64,000 bases of DNA, from NCBI GenBank assembly GCA_965153355.1, contig OZ231127.1:13702001-13766000 (forward strand), given 5' to 3'. Numbering within the stretch: position 1 is the stretch's first letter; every line of letters begins with the position of its first letter. Under the pieces are notes generated by a model. It did no database searches and had not been told where the DNA came from. It saw only the letters and a list, made by a program, of their open reading frames with translations. Made by a program: the position numbers and the translations under genes. The stretch is from Flaccisagitta enflata. Its lineage: Eukaryota; Chaetognatha; Sagittoidea; Aphragmophora. Shown piece by piece: positions 47,248 to 58,343 of this stretch.

Positions 47248-50200
47248 CACAGAGCGACGGAGCTGAAGTGAAACATGAGGGACCTGCAGAAAAGAGAGCA
47301 AAGGAGGAGGAAGTGAATATAGGCGAAGTATTAGAGGAGGAAGATAATCGCGTTCTATTTTCAGATTTGATAGGCAGGCAAAGGCTTAGCAATGAGGAGA
47401 TTACGTCATGCCTAAGTAGAGGGATCAAGTTGGACATAACAGCTTCTACATCAACGCCAAATTTTCCCCTACCGGTAAACAACATCAATTGGGCTGAGGA
47501 AATAAAGAAGAGCTTAGAATGCCCATATTGGCCTTCTGATAGTGAATTTTTGAGCAATTTTAACTTTGAAGGGATTGAAGAACCATATCTCACTAAGTTA
47601 AAGAATCTTTTGTGTCTGTTTAAGCACTGTTATTGGAATGAGGACAGAAAAGAAATGTTTAGGAAAGGTGTGCAAAACATCCCACCGCTCAGGATCCAAC
47701 AATTACCAAATGTTGTACCAAGGAAGGACAAAGTGAGAGTTACCCCTGACAAGAAATTACCATATTTGAAGAAACACATTGAACAGCTACTTGAGATGGG
47801 GGTAATAAGAGAGGTGGTAGACCCTGGTGAGGCTGCGAACATCTACGCAAGTAACTGTCTGATTGTATTGGAAGAAAGGTTTTATGGTGGCCTGCAAAAA
47901 GTGCAATTCCGCTCACGTCTAACTGTGGATCAGAGATCGCTGAACAAATCCCTAGCCTGCTCATCATGGCCCCTGCCCAATCTAGATGAGTTTAGGAGGA
48001 AGCTATCAGGCTACACAGTGTATTCAAATCAGGATTTCAAAGAATTTTTTCATCAGATTTTCGTCGACGAGCACACACAGCGTCTTTTCGGAATACACGC
48101 CCTAGGTAGAATTTATGCTAGCTACCGTTTGTTGATGGGTTGTGTACAGAGTGCGAATTTAGCGCACTTTGTGTCGGACCGTTGTTACAGTACATGTGCG
48201 AGGAGTTTCCCATTCTTGGATGATGTCACAACTTGCAGTTACACAAAGTTGCAACAAGTTGAAGTGGACCTGCCTGTCATGTTGATGACAACCTCATTCT
48301 ATGGGTTTTTGTTAAATCCTAAGAAATCAATCTTTCTGAGGCCCTCTGCCCGAATCTTAGGTCACTTAGTGGCTGAGGAGGCCCTTTCAGTTTCATCTGA
48401 AAAAAGAGAGAAATTGTTGGCCCTTCAATTCCCTGAGACTAAACAGAAACTGAACTCAAATTTGGCCCTGTTTAACTGGTTTAACCGATTGGCCATCCGT
48501 ACATCTGAGCTCTCGGCATGTCTTAGACAGCTGAACAAACCGGGCGTTCGCTTTCGGCCGACGGACGAACACAGACGGGCATTTCGGGCAACTATTGACC
48601 ACATTTTAGACCCTGCCTGTAACGTACTGAGAATGCCTTCTAACAGTATCTCTGATACAATTTTTGTCTTCACTGATGCAAGTTCTTCGCATGTCTCTGG
48701 AATTCTAGGACAGATGCAGATACCACTGAAGGACAAAAACAAACCTGGGCCTGTCAAAAAGGAGCTACACCTTATTGGTGTGTGGTCATCCTGTATACCA
48801 GATAATTGGAGTAATTATCCGATTTTTCTCCTCGAGCTATTGAGTCTGTGGCTAACAACCAGAAAATTCTTTCACTTATTGATTTGTCGTGAATTTTTTG
48901 TCATAACTGACTCTGAGACTACCCGAGATTGGGCAAGTATGGATGTTATTCCCCTCGATGTCTGTCGCAAAATACTATCTTTGCAAAGATTTAACTATCG
49001 TATAGTCTACCTCGACGGTAGGTTAAATCCGTCTGACGTGTTTACACGCCCTACTAGCAAAATTCAGCCTGAGGGGGACCAGAAAAATACACCTATTGGT
49101 ACCTATCCTCGCCTGACTCAAAATAAAATCCTAGATGCCGACGGTGCTGAAATAGGATGGGAAAAGCTGTTCTGTGCACATCGCGCAAAAAGAATAGAAG
49201 AATACTTCAGAAAGAACAAAAGGCAGCGTCTGAGCAAAGCGATAGATTTGAAAGAAGAAACAGATGTCATTCACGACGACTATGATGAAAAGATAGACGT
49301 AGTGGACAGTGAACTACAAGGAATGATGGATATGAGCGACAAAGAGAGGACAGACGGACGCAGTGATGCTGACAAAGTAAGAGAGTTCACCTTAAATCGC
49401 CATAGCGACGACGGCGATGGGAGAAAAGATGACAGAGAGGATGACAGAGACGACGGCGACAATGACAAAGTCGCCGATGACGATGACGTCACGAAGGACA
49501 GGAGAGAGGCGGAGCTGCGGGACGATGACGTCACGACGTCGACCGCAGCAGCTAGTGACGTCAGAGTCCAAAGACAGATGATAGAAAATGAGTTGGAGAC
49601 GAGAATAGCATCCATAGGGCTGAGCGATGAGGACTTGGAGGAGGGACGAACAGACATGGACGATGAGGACGAGGTAGAAGACGTCCTCGCTAATGTCAGT
49701 CTTCCATCATTTGACGATGAGAATCTGAAAAAGATAAAAGAAATGCAGAAAGATGCAGAATTAGAGCATTGTATTCGCTTCATTAAAGGCGAGGAACCTA
49801 TACCGCCAAAAATTGAAAGTTTGAGTCTGCCTAAAAATCTGCAGAAGTTTTTATTTCATTACTCTAACTACAAATTGACGGACCAAGGGGTCATGATACG
49901 CTTATGGACGAGTGAGGATGGAAAAATAAAACCTCTCGTCGTGGTTGGAGACAAACAGATGGACAAACTGATAGAAAAAATCCATGAATTTGACCCGAAA
50001 CAACCATCTGGGCTATCGCATTTGGGCCAAAAGAAAACTTTCGCGGCAATAGCCGACAAATATTACAGTTTTAACCTAAGGAAAAAAGTGAATTCTTACT
50101 GTAGTCTATGCGGCTACTGTAGATTGAACAATTATGTTACGGGCCAGGCAAGGCCAGAAAAACACGGAGAACAAATTACGTATCAAGCGGGTACAGTAAT

Positions 50201-51302
50201 TGCCGATTATGCCGGCCCTTTTCACGCTTTTACAACACCAAGTGGTAACCCTCGCTATATATTTCTGGCCATTGACGCATTAACCAGATACTGCTTCGCA
50301 ACTTGCACCACTGGGTGCGGTGATCAACACACACTGGACGCGATCATGGAATTAAGACGTATGTGGAACACCCTACCATCATGTATGATCACGGACAATG
50401 CTATTTTTACGGCCAACTCAATCACAAGAAAGTATCTACTGGATGGTGGTGTAAGATTGCTACACGGACTACCACACGTCAGTCGTAGCCAATCGAAGGC
50501 AGAGAAGTGCATAGGAACTATAAGCCGGTTAACATACAAATATCACACCGCACATCCATCCATGCCATTTCCAAAACTAGTGGCAGAAGCAGTATTCACA
50601 TACAATAATTCACGGCATACGGCACACGGACAGACTCCTCGCTCCCTCCATTTTGCTAACCCACCCTCACCTCTGATGAACGTCGCGTCCGAGGCTGGAA
50701 GCGGAAGCGGAGGCGAAGCCGGAAGCGGAGGCGGAAGCGGAGCCGGAAGCGGTCGCGGAGGCGGGTTGAAGTCTGCGCGTGAGGCCGTCGCATTGGCGAG
50801 AGAAGCCGAAGAGGGAGCACTGTTGGAAAATGTAAAAAGTTTTTTGAAACGTAAACAAACACGATCGCCAACGGACTTTGGCAGAAGACTGAAAGTCGGC
50901 GATTTGGTATTGAGGAAGAGAACTTCATTCACGGCCGGATCAGCGCGCAAGATGGCGTTCAAATTAACAAAGGATTGTTATGAAATCACCCAACGCGTGG
51001 CAACGAATGCGTTCCGATGTAAATCACTTTTGAACGGGAAAATATCATTAATCCCGGGTGACCATTTGCTAAAAACAAGGGGACAAACGAAGGAGTCTCT
51101 AGTTTACCTTTGCAAACGGATGGAAGAAATCGCAGCGAAAAACGAAGCAACAGCGTCGCCGCCGATGACGCGGCGCCGCACGGCGTTGTTAGCGCCACCG
51201 GAAGCAAACAGTTTGTTTATTGATAACGTCGGCATTGGAGACACAAAAGAAGGCGTGACCGCGGATTTGAGGGCATTGTATACGTATGATATCGACGGGT
51301 AG
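47190..51302 (+). CDS. pol: Giant element pol: reverse transcriptase, RNase H, integrase
   Basis: The open frame is 1370 codons. The only start near its 5' end is a GTG inside the last 80-bp repeat; the first ATG is residue 156, just before RT, so a native N-terminus is missing. RT (~180-420): LTVDQRSLNK, SNQDFKEFFHQI and the catalytic FLDD at 342-345. RNase H: D496, E549, D574 and D616. Then comes an unusual acidic linker (~690-840, Asp/Glu-rich). Integrase zinc finger: H932, H944, C971, C974. Integrase core: D1006, D1069, E1105, with exact D-35-E spacing. A Gly/Ser-rich insert (~1168-1195) follows. All catalytic residues are present, so the enzyme could be active. It copies element RNA into DNA and inserts it. 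Affinity is Ty3/gypsy-like by motif order; divergent. Confidence 0.88.
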   Translation: MVEVAWVKYASSLLDNYHCAQSDGAEVKHEGPAEKRAKEEEVNIGEVLEEEDNRVLFSDLIGRQRLSNEEITSCLSRGIKLDITASTSTPNFPLPVNNINWAEEIKKSLECPYWPSDSEFLSNFNFEGIEEPYLTKLKNLLCLFKHCYWNEDRKEMFRKGVQNIPPLRIQQLPNVVPRKDKVRVTPDKKLPYLKKHIEQLLEMGVIREVVDPGEAANIYASNCLIVLEERFYGGLQKVQFRSRLTVDQRSLNKSLACSSWPLPNLDEFRRKLSGYTVYSNQDFKEFFHQIFVDEHTQRLFGIHALGRIYASYRLLMGCVQSANLAHFVSDRCYSTCARSFPFLDDVTTCSYTKLQQVEVDLPVMLMTTSFYGFLLNPKKSIFLRPSARILGHLVAEEALSVSSEKREKLLALQFPETKQKLNSNLALFNWFNRLAIRTSELSACLRQLNKPGVRFRPTDEHRRAFRATIDHILDPACNVLRMPSNSISDTIFVFTDASSSHVSGILGQMQIPLKDKNKPGPVKKELHLIGVWSSCIPDNWSNYPIFLLELLSLWLTTRKFFHLLICREFFVITDSETTRDWASMDVIPLDVCRKILSLQRFNYRIVYLDGRLNPSDVFTRPTSKIQPEGDQKNTPIGTYPRLTQNKILDADGAEIGWEKLFCAHRAKRIEEYFRKNKRQRLSKAIDLKEETDVIHDDYDEKIDVVDSELQGMMDMSDKERTDGRSDADKVREFTLNRHSDDGDGRKDDREDDRDDGDNDKVADDDDVTKDRREAELRDDDVTTSTAAASDVRVQRQMIENELETRIASIGLSDEDLEEGRTDMDDEDEVEDVLANVSLPSFDDENLKKIKEMQKDAELEHCIRFIKGEEPIPPKIESLSLPKNLQKFLFHYSNYKLTDQGVMIRLWTSEDGKIKPLVVVGDKQMDKLIEKIHEFDPKQPSGLSHLGQKKTFAAIADKYYSFNLRKKVNSYCSLCGYCRLNNYVTGQARPEKHGEQITYQAGTVIADYAGPFHAFTTPSGNPRYIFLAIDALTRYCFATCTTGCGDQHTLDAIMELRRMWNTLPSCMITDNAIFTANSITRKYLLDGGVRLLHGLPHVSRSQSKAEKCIGTISRLTYKYHTAHPSMPFPKLVAEAVFTYNNSRHTAHGQTPRSLHFANPPSPLMNVASEAGSGSGGEAGSGGGSGAGSGRGGGLKSAREAVALAREAEEGALLENVKSFLKRKQTRSPTDFGRRLKVGDLVLRKRTSFTAGSARKMAFKLTKDCYEITQRVATNAFRCKSLLNGKISLIPGDHLLKTRGQTKESLVYLCKRMEEIAAKNEATASPPMTRRRTALLAPPEANSLFIDNVGIGDTKEGVTADLRALYTYDIDG

Positions 51303-51422
51303 TTTTTTTTATTTTTTTTTGGTTTGAATAAAAGAGATAAAAACAAGAAAATGAGAAAATGAAAAAATTTTCTTAACTTTAAAATCCCTCAAGGGGTAAA
51401 ACGGGGAAGCAGTTTTAAGGAC
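51303..51422. other. Short convergent spacer between pol and the antisense ORFs
   Basis: The pol stop is followed by T/A-rich sequence. AATAAA at 51327-51332 could terminate + transcripts. Confidence 0.4.
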
Positions 51423-51833
51423 CTAAAGATACACAGTCCTACCCCCCTCCGCCTGACGACACCCTCTCATCTCTATGCGGACGGAGTCGGTGGCGTTCCT
51501 CAAACCGGAAGCGCCACCGACCCCCGGCGATGCCATGGGTGAGGTGGAGGCGTCGTTGCGCTGTTGGCGGCGGCTTAGGTAGTTAAAAGCCGCCACCAGG
51601 CCAGATTGAATCCGGGACAGGAGCCTGTCCACGGCTTGTATCTTGGCTCTGGCGGCGGCTAAAAACCCCGTTGCCGCCCCCAAGAACGCCACAACGCCAG
51701 CCACTGACCCCCACGTCACCGCCGCGTGGTTGTCCGTAACCAAGGACGCGATCGTTGGGCCGGGGAGTTGAGTGGTGGACTCGTCAAGATAGTCCTCCAC
51801 CCAACTCCCGTTGTACATCTGAAACTCTTCCAT
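51423..51833 (-). CDS. Antisense accessory ORF 1: small membrane protein
   Basis: 136 codons on the minus strand, convergent with pol and about 120 bp from its stop. Residues ~37-61 (VTWGSVAGVVAFLGAATGF) form one hydrophobic, small-residue-rich membrane segment. An acidic N-terminal part and a basic C-terminal half with RRQQR follow membrane-protein topology. GC-rich composition contrasts with the AT-rich flanks and supports real coding. There is no similarity I can name and no retroviral fusion-peptide or Cys pattern. The position is where env would be in an errantivirus, but the orientation is opposite. Confidence 0.55.
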   Translation of the reverse strand: MEEFQMYNGSWVEDYLDESTTQLPGPTIASLVTDNHAAVTWGSVAGVVAFLGAATGFLAAARAKIQAVDRLLSRIQSGLVAAFNYLSRRQQRNDASTSPMASPGVGGASGLRNATDSVRIEMRGCRQAEGGRTVYL

Positions 51834-52982
51834 GGCAGGCGAAGGGGTGTACTATAAGCTGGACCCAAAAATTAGAAAAAGAATGAAGTAATTATACGGA
51901 CTGTGTGAACAGACGGAAAAAAAAAAGAGAAAAAAAAAGTTTTGAAACAAAGTCAAGGGAAAAAGGGATAAAAACCAAAATCGGCCCTTTGTAGAATCAA
52001 AATGGATCGATCTGTGAAGAGAAAAAGAAGTTTGAAAGCGATTAAATGCGCGTCTAAATTATGTGCAATTTTGTGATGGACGGACTTTGTATGGACAAAT
52101 GGAAAAGCGTCGGAATTTGTCTGGTATGATGTGAAGTGTGCGTGTAAAACTTGGCCAAGTAGTATGAATGTTTTGAGTCCGTTTCAAAGGGACTGGTTGT
52201 TGAACGCGTGAGAATGAAATGAATGAAGTGACCGGATAATGAACAAATGAACAACCAACCCTTTTGTACACTAGGGGCGCTTTTGTTTGCGAAAGATACA
52301 AACATTTATTTAAAAGGCTAACGCATAGAAAAAAAGTCGAAAAAAAAGTCGGAAAAAAGTCGAAAGAAAAAGTCGAAAAAAAAGTCGAAAAAAAGAAATC
52401 GACAGAAAGAGAAGAGAAAAAAGAAACAGTCCGATGAGACTTATGGATGAAAAGAAAGAAAAAAATGAAAAAAGAAAAAAGAAAAAGTCCGATGAGACTG
52501 ATTATTGAAAAAAAAAAGTTTTCAAAGAAACCGGTAGAGAAAAAGAAAGAAACATGATGTAATGATGATCGAGAAAAAAAACATATCACGATGCGAATAA
52601 ATGAATTTAGAAAGAAAAGAGAAACCGTCAATATGGTTAAAAGGCTGTTGATGACACGCTGAAAAAGAGAAAAAAGTGTATTTGAGAAAAAAATGGAAAA
52701 GTGAAACGGAAACTAGCGTGAGAATTGAAGTTATGAACGGTCGGTGATTTGGTGGCCAGTTGTAATTCGGCTCAAATTATTTTTCATTTTTCCCTTTCCA
52801 ATCAGCGTAAACTCGAATTTACTTTACTGGCCAAGAGTATATTGTTATTTATTTAGGTGTATTTTTGCCTTTGAATCATTGATCAGACTAATGATAGTTA
52901 TCCGGTAGATGAGAGATAACTTGCCATATTGGTTGTGTAATTGTTTACCTCTGACCCTGTTTCCAACCGGGTTATTTATACC
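51834..52982. other. A/T-rich spacer with GAAAAAAAGTC minisatellite
   Basis: Positions 52328-52520 are imperfect copies of AAAAAAGTCGA. Minus-strand ORFs here (Phe/Ser-rich) derive from the A-richness and are not called. The cluster of antisense genes brackets this spacer. Confidence 0.5.
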
Positions 52983-53234
52983 TCATTGAGCATCGGCCAC
53001 ACGGAGCAAGGCCATACTGTTTCTTCGTTGCACCGGTGGAGTATTTTGGGCATTGTAAAGTGCCGCTAGTTGTTGAGCGGCATTGAGCCGTGCGTAGTAA
53101 TGACGATAGAGACCGGAAATGAAATTGAAAATTCCCAAGGCAATTAACACGTATTCCATGACCTCTACGTAATCGGTGTTGGCGATAATTTGTTGTTTAA
53201 ACTCAGATTTGCGGTATCTATCGTCAACCGGCAT
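52983..53234 (-). CDS. Antisense accessory ORF 2: small membrane protein
   Basis: 83 codons ending in TGA; ATG within ...TGTATGCCGG. A hydrophobic segment at ~26-42 (YVLIALGIFNFISGLY) follows a charged N-terminus; the C-terminal part has an Ala/Gln helix and a basic Arg pair. It lies about 200 bp downstream (minus direction) of ORF 3. A splice-donor-like GTACGT inside ORF 3 and an acceptor-like AG just after this ATG are in compatible phase, so ORFs 2 and 3 could form one spliced membrane protein (inference). Function unknown. Confidence 0.5.
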   Translation of the reverse strand: MPVDDRYRKSEFKQQIIANTDYVEVMEYVLIALGIFNFISGLYRHYYARLNAAQQLAALYNAQNTPPVQRRNSMALLRVADAQ

Positions 53235-53437
53235 ACACGAAGTCGCAGTGATTTTTCCAGTAGGGGTAGTGTATAAAACGATGATGCAAGGCGCGTCACC
53301 CTTGCTTTATGATGAAAAAAAATGTAAAGAGAGAGAAAAAAGGGGTGAAAATTTGAAGATTTTTTCATGATTATTCGAATCGGTCGGTCGGTCGGTCCGT
53401 CGGTTACACTTTTTACGTCTTTTTGGGTCGTCAGGGG

Positions 53438-53704
53438 TTATTTTTGGTCAATTTTCAGGGTGAGTTGATGCTTTTGAACCGTATAAATAGAAACAACGTC
53501 ATAATGTGACAACTGCCGTGAACAAAATACGTACTTATAGCCTAGCTTCTTGACGAGTTCGGTGAACTTTTGACGGCAAGAGCCGAGTGTATTCGCCCCT
53601 AACTTTTTCACCCACTCCTCCAAACCGAAAACCCCCTCCTCCTCATCTTTCGCAGCAACACAGGTGGCGATGAGCGCGATAACAAAAACGATCGTTAGCC
53701 TCAT
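53438..53704 (-). CDS. Antisense accessory ORF 3: secreted or signal-peptide protein
   Basis: 88 codons. The N-terminus MRLTIVFVIALIATCVAAKD is a textbook signal peptide (basic start, hydrophobic core, A-x-A cleavage site). It is followed by an acidic stretch and two Cys in a helical LGSCRQKF...YVFCSRQ region. The GC-rich 5' part supports coding; a GTACGT donor-like site near codon 58 suggests that the AT-rich last third may be intronic. Nothing matches a family I know. Confidence 0.5.
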   Translation of the reverse strand: MRLTIVFVIALIATCVAAKDEEEGVFGLEEWVKKLGANTLGSCRQKFTELVKKLGYKYVFCSRQLSHYDVVSIYTVQKHQLTLKIDQK

Positions 53705-54013
53705 AATTAATTGTTCACGGGCGTTCGCGTGACGATCCTGTCTTTTGATATGTTGAAGATAAGTAGCACACGGCGTGAACGTTGCGCTGGAGCTCAGTTG
53801 TTACGCGGTAGAAAATGAATTGGATTTCTCGACGGAAAAATGTGTGGAAAAGCAGCGCTGTATTCTTTCACTTTTACTCTCTTTTGCATTCCACGCTTTT
53901 GATTATTCGCGTAGTTGATTGTATCGGTTACCATGAAAGTATTTCAAAAATCCTGTTTGTGGTTACACTGAATGAAAACGCGACCGAGAATAAGGCGGTT
54001 CGCTGTTTTTTGA
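53705..54013. promoter_or_regulatory. Probable antisense promoter region
   Basis: All three minus ORFs read away from this interval, so their transcription likely starts here or in the 3' LTR. There is no clear TATA box. A small + ORF (53815-54033) overlaps but has no supporting feature. Confidence 0.3.
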
Positions 54014-54039
54014 ATCCTCCTACAGTACAGTAGGAGGAT
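54014..54039. other. 10-bp perfect hairpin before the polypurine tract
   Basis: ATCCTCCTAC and GTAGGAGGAT flank a 6-nt loop AGTACA. It is immediately upstream of the polypurine tract. Confidence 0.6.
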
Positions 54040-54043
54040 CCAA

Positions 54044-54058
54044 GCAAAAGGGGGGGGA
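54044..54058 (+). other. Polypurine tract
   Basis: GCAAAAGGGGGGGGA directly abuts the 3' LTR; expected primer for plus-strand DNA synthesis. Confidence 0.8.
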
Positions 54059-54435
54059 GGTTAGGCACCCGCCTTATTCAGCCCTTATCCACCCCTCTAA
54101 CCTCAGATATTTCTTACGTATTCATTTATCATTTCTACGGGTCCATTATTTTAGTATCTCACCCACAATCATTCTATGCAACCACATTCAAGATCTGCTG
54201 GCATTATAAATACCAAGCCCAGCCCAATTCTTCAGATCCGAGAATAAAGTCAAGAATCTGAAGAATTGATCTTTTTATTTCAGGTAAGCGTCAGTACAGT
54301 GAGACCTCATTCTATCGCATTTCACCCATATTTACTGTAGCCTTTATTATTGAGATCCGAGAATAAAGTCAAGAATCTGAAGAATTGATCTTTTTATTTC
54401 AGTATTGGATTGGTCCAAGCGGACCATTCCATACC
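54059..54435 (+). repeat. 3' LTR of giant element
   Basis: Same 377 bp as the 5' LTR except at 54213 (C for A), the TGAGATCC/TGAGATCT site and the last base. Followed by GAAG. Confidence 0.88.
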
Positions 54436-54439
54436 GAAG

Positions 54440-54821
54440 AATTTTGCTTTTCAAAAAAGAGGGGGGTGCAAATTAGGGGAGGTGAGGGGATATGGTCTGT
54501 CTTTCTTACTATATTTTGAGTTTGATTGGTGGACAGACAGATGGACCAACGCGACAGACCAGTGGACACACATGAATGAGTGGGAGTTAATGAAGTGCCA
54601 AAAACTTGATTAGCTCTCTCTCTCTGGCATAATAACAAAAGTTTGCCAAATTTTTGAAGGCCCATACCTTCTATTTCATTGGCGTGAAAACCTGTGACAC
54701 AGATTTATAAAAAACATTGTAAATCATTTTCCATCTCAATTCTCAACTTTTTCCTCATTTTCTTGAATTCCTTACCTTTTAATTCTCTCTTTTTCAGTAT
54801 TTTGTTTCAAATCAAGTACAG

Positions 54822-54887
<66 letters not shown>

Positions 54888-55279
54888 TTTTCTCTCTCTC
54901 TTTTTTTTTCTCTTTCCCTCTCTTTTTTCCTTCTTTTTCTTTCTTTTCCCTTCTTTTTGTTAATTCTTTTCCTTCCTGGCTCTTGGAACCTTCCGAATGA
55001 CCACCAACTCTTCCGAGCAGCGGCGCTGTGCGCTGCTACACAATCAGCGCCTCTGTTATTTTACTTCATAAGGATCCGGTTATCATTGCCTTTAAATTTA
55101 TGTTGAGAACCAGATCCGGAACAGGAATATTCTTTAACTAAGTTTGGGATCTCGGATCCGATCCAGTAGAGCAATTCTAAAGAAAGAATGTAAGCAAAGT
55201 TTTTTTGTGAAAATTATGATTCACTATGTAGTGATGGTACAGGGTGTTGTAATTGTTAGATATGTGTTTTTGCAGAGAA

Positions 55280-55314
<35 letters not shown>

Positions 55315-55452
55315 TAGAGAGAGAGAGAGAGGTAGAGAGAGAGGTAGAGAGAGGTAAAGAGAGAAAGAGAGAGAGATAGAAAGAAAGAAAGAATACATTT
55401 TTCTTTTGTTTAATTTAAATGAAAAAAATGCTTAAACATGGCGCTTATCAAC

Positions 55453-55527
<75 letters not shown>

Positions 55528-55996
55528 TAATATCTCTGTGTCATGCACTGAATCAGATTTTTGTAAAGAAAATTGAGCTTACTTTGATACACTAGGAGGA
55601 GCTCCGGATCCGGATCCGAGAGGATCCCAAAAGATCTATAAGGATAAGTGAACTAACTGGGATCAATTGAGAATTATCAAGAAGATCCCTGACCCTTTCC
55701 TTAAAGATCCCTGACCCGTTACCAGTACAGAAGTAATAGGAAGGATTGCGTTGTGTGTTATGCTGTGATGCAGAACACTAAGCATAGTTTTTTGCACGGC
55801 TATTGATCACCATTGCTTTGATGGGTTTTTTAGTTGCGTGGTACGTCCCCAGTCTGTCTGTCAGTCAGTATTTAGGTAGCTATAATTCTGAAGTTCCTTT
55901 AAGTCAAATCAAATGTCCTACGTGACTGTCCAAAGTGTGTTTTGATTTTGTTTTCTTGCTTTTTAACGGCAAGCGCACCAATTGCGCTTATTTCAG
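54440..55996. repeat. Flank with (CT)n, (GA)n and GGATCC-rich DNA
   Basis: (CT)n at 54823-54883 and 55456-55522; (GA)n with GGTAGAGA variants at 55276-55390. Around 55070-55170 and 55600-55720, GGATCC, AGATCC and GGATCTC motifs are unusually dense and partly inverted. A family-1 end-like fragment (TTAGTTGCGTGGTACG) lies near 55830. No gene is supported. Confidence 0.6.
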
Positions 55997-56180
55997 TTTT
56001 TAGTCGCTTGCGCGCGACTCTAAACCCGCTATGTCGGTCGGTCTGTCTAGATATCGGTTGGTCTCCGTTAGACTCATTGGTGCTCTAGGGCGTCTTTTGC
56101 AATACTGCACAAGTAGTCTTTTTAATCACTGTCCCTGCCCACTTGCACGCAATTTTGGTAGCCGTGTATCCGGGCCATTT
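55997..56180 (-). repeat. Family-1 copy, minus orientation
   Basis: TTTTTAGTCGCTTGCGCGCGACTCTA at the left, CCCTGCCCACTTGCACGC and GTAGCCGTGTATCCGGGCC at the right. Confidence 0.78.
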
Positions 56181-56727
56181 TGGTCAGTACGAATCAGCGC
56201 ATCATTTTAATCACATCATGCAACTCTTATAAAAACAGGACTGTGTCAGTCTATTGGTTGCCAAATATACCATCTTGGTTAAAAATATCCTCTCACCTTT
56301 ATGGCTAAATTGAAATGAAACTACAAGAAAAACCATATTGAAATTAGTGACCATTGGAAAGAGCTTGGAAAAATCTTCAAAATGCCGCCAAGCAGAGTTT
56401 AGTAGCTCATTTTTTTTTAGATTTTAGAGCTAAAAAAGTAATGATTTCTCAGATTTTTCAGATTTTATATAAAAATGAATATACTTTAGTCTGAAAAAGC
56501 TAAAGAAAATAATTGTTTTAAAAAACGAAGGACTTGTTAAATAGAATTATAAGAAAATCCACCTAAATGATTACTAATGATATTCAGTACCAAAAAAGCC
56601 TAAACTATACATTTGTACAGAAAAATTGAATTTATTATAAAATAACAGCAATAAATAACTCTGTTTTCCTGAGACAGCATTTTGACCAAGATGGTACACC
56701 CAACCCCCACGAACAAAATCAAACAAA
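56181..56727. other. AT-rich unique sequence
   Basis: No feature seen. Confidence 0.4.
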
Positions 56728-57263
<536 letters not shown>

Positions 57264-57413
57264 AGGGAATGTTGAACGGCACTGCCCACCCGTCCGCATC
57301 GATACTTTGACCCCGCGTTACTTGATTTTTCTTGCAATGATCCTAAATCTTGCACTCATCACTCATCAGAGCAAAACTATTTTATGGCAGTTTCTGACTT
57401 ACAGACGGACCGA

Positions 57414-57730
57414 CGGACCGACCTTGCGGGGATTCAAGCCTGCAGGCTGGGATTTCAGCCTGAAGGCTGAAATTTGGGCCACAAGGTTGGGATTTAAGCG
57501 TTGTGGCTGAGACTGAAGCCTTGAAGCTGATATTCGAGCTCTAAAGCTAGGGTTTGAGCTTCATAGACATAGCTGGGGTAAAAAACTCAAAGTTAAAATT
57601 TGAGCCTTGAGGCTGGGATGTGAGCTCCGAGGCTGGGATTCAAGTTCAGAGGGGGAGGGGGGAGGAAGAGGAAAGGGGAGACGGAGGAGGAGGAGAAGAT
57701 TTCCCCTTTGTGTGAGAGCACGGGTCATCG
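57414..57730 (+). repeat. Family-2 repeat, truncated copy
   Basis: About nine GGGATTTGAGCC-like units, a G-rich strip, GGAGGAGGAGAAGATTTCCCC and GTGTGAGAGCACGGGTC. The 5' hairpin core is missing; the left neighbour is a family-1 body (GACCGACGGACC). Confidence 0.72.
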
Positions 57731-57756
57731 TTGTCGTCCTTGCCATTGTTGTTCTT

Positions 57757-57990
57757 GGTTTAAATCGCAGAGCGCGACTCAATACCTTGCCACGTAGGTT
57801 CGTCCATTGGTCCGTCGTTTCGGAATAATAATAATAATAATAATAATGATTAATAATGATAATGATAATGAAAATGAAAATGATAATGATAATGATATGA
57901 TAATAAATATAATAATAACATGTTTGAATTACAAGCGATATGTGCATTACGGCCCCTACCCAGCTGTCTGCGACTGTCTTGTCATGATTT
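57757..57990 (-). repeat. Family-1 copy, minus orientation, with (AAT)n and (AATGAT)n filler
   Basis: TCGCAGAGCGCGACTCAATACC at the left, GGTCCGTCG, then AAT/AATGAT repeats (57826-57910), then CCCCTACCCAGCTGTCTGCGACT at the right. Confidence 0.6.
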
Positions 57991-58184
57991 GTCGTGTCTA
58001 GTTTTAAGCATGAAGGCCAGAGTCGGTGCGGTGTTGTTGACGATGGTGGCGAGGTTGTTGCTGACGATCTAGTTGCGGCTGTCAGGGAAGTTACTTTTGA
58101 CATTGCCGTTGTTTTTCACATTACCAATCTCATTGTGGTTGTTGTTGTTGTTATTGTTTTTGTTGTTGTTAATGTTGCTGTTTT

Positions 58185-58229
<45 letters not shown>

Positions 58230-58343
58230 TTGTGGTTGTTGTTGTTGTTGTTTTTGTTGTTGTTGCTCTTGTTGTTGCTCTTGTTTTTGTTGTTGTTATT
58301 CAACAAAGCCATCGGGCAATTCAGTAGGAGCAACAATAAAATG
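57991..58343. repeat. (TTG)n-rich tract
   Basis: TTG trinucleotides with TTTTTG interruptions over about 58135-58300. Confidence 0.88.

Noticed and set aside
52059-52631. 190-codon minus-strand Phe/Ser-rich ORF in the giant element
   Set aside because: Derived from A-rich minisatellite on the + strand; composition unlike the neighbouring GC-rich antisense ORFs.
53815-54033. 72-codon + ORF upstream of the polypurine tract
   Set aside because: AT-rich, no domain, overlaps probable antisense promoter and the hairpin.
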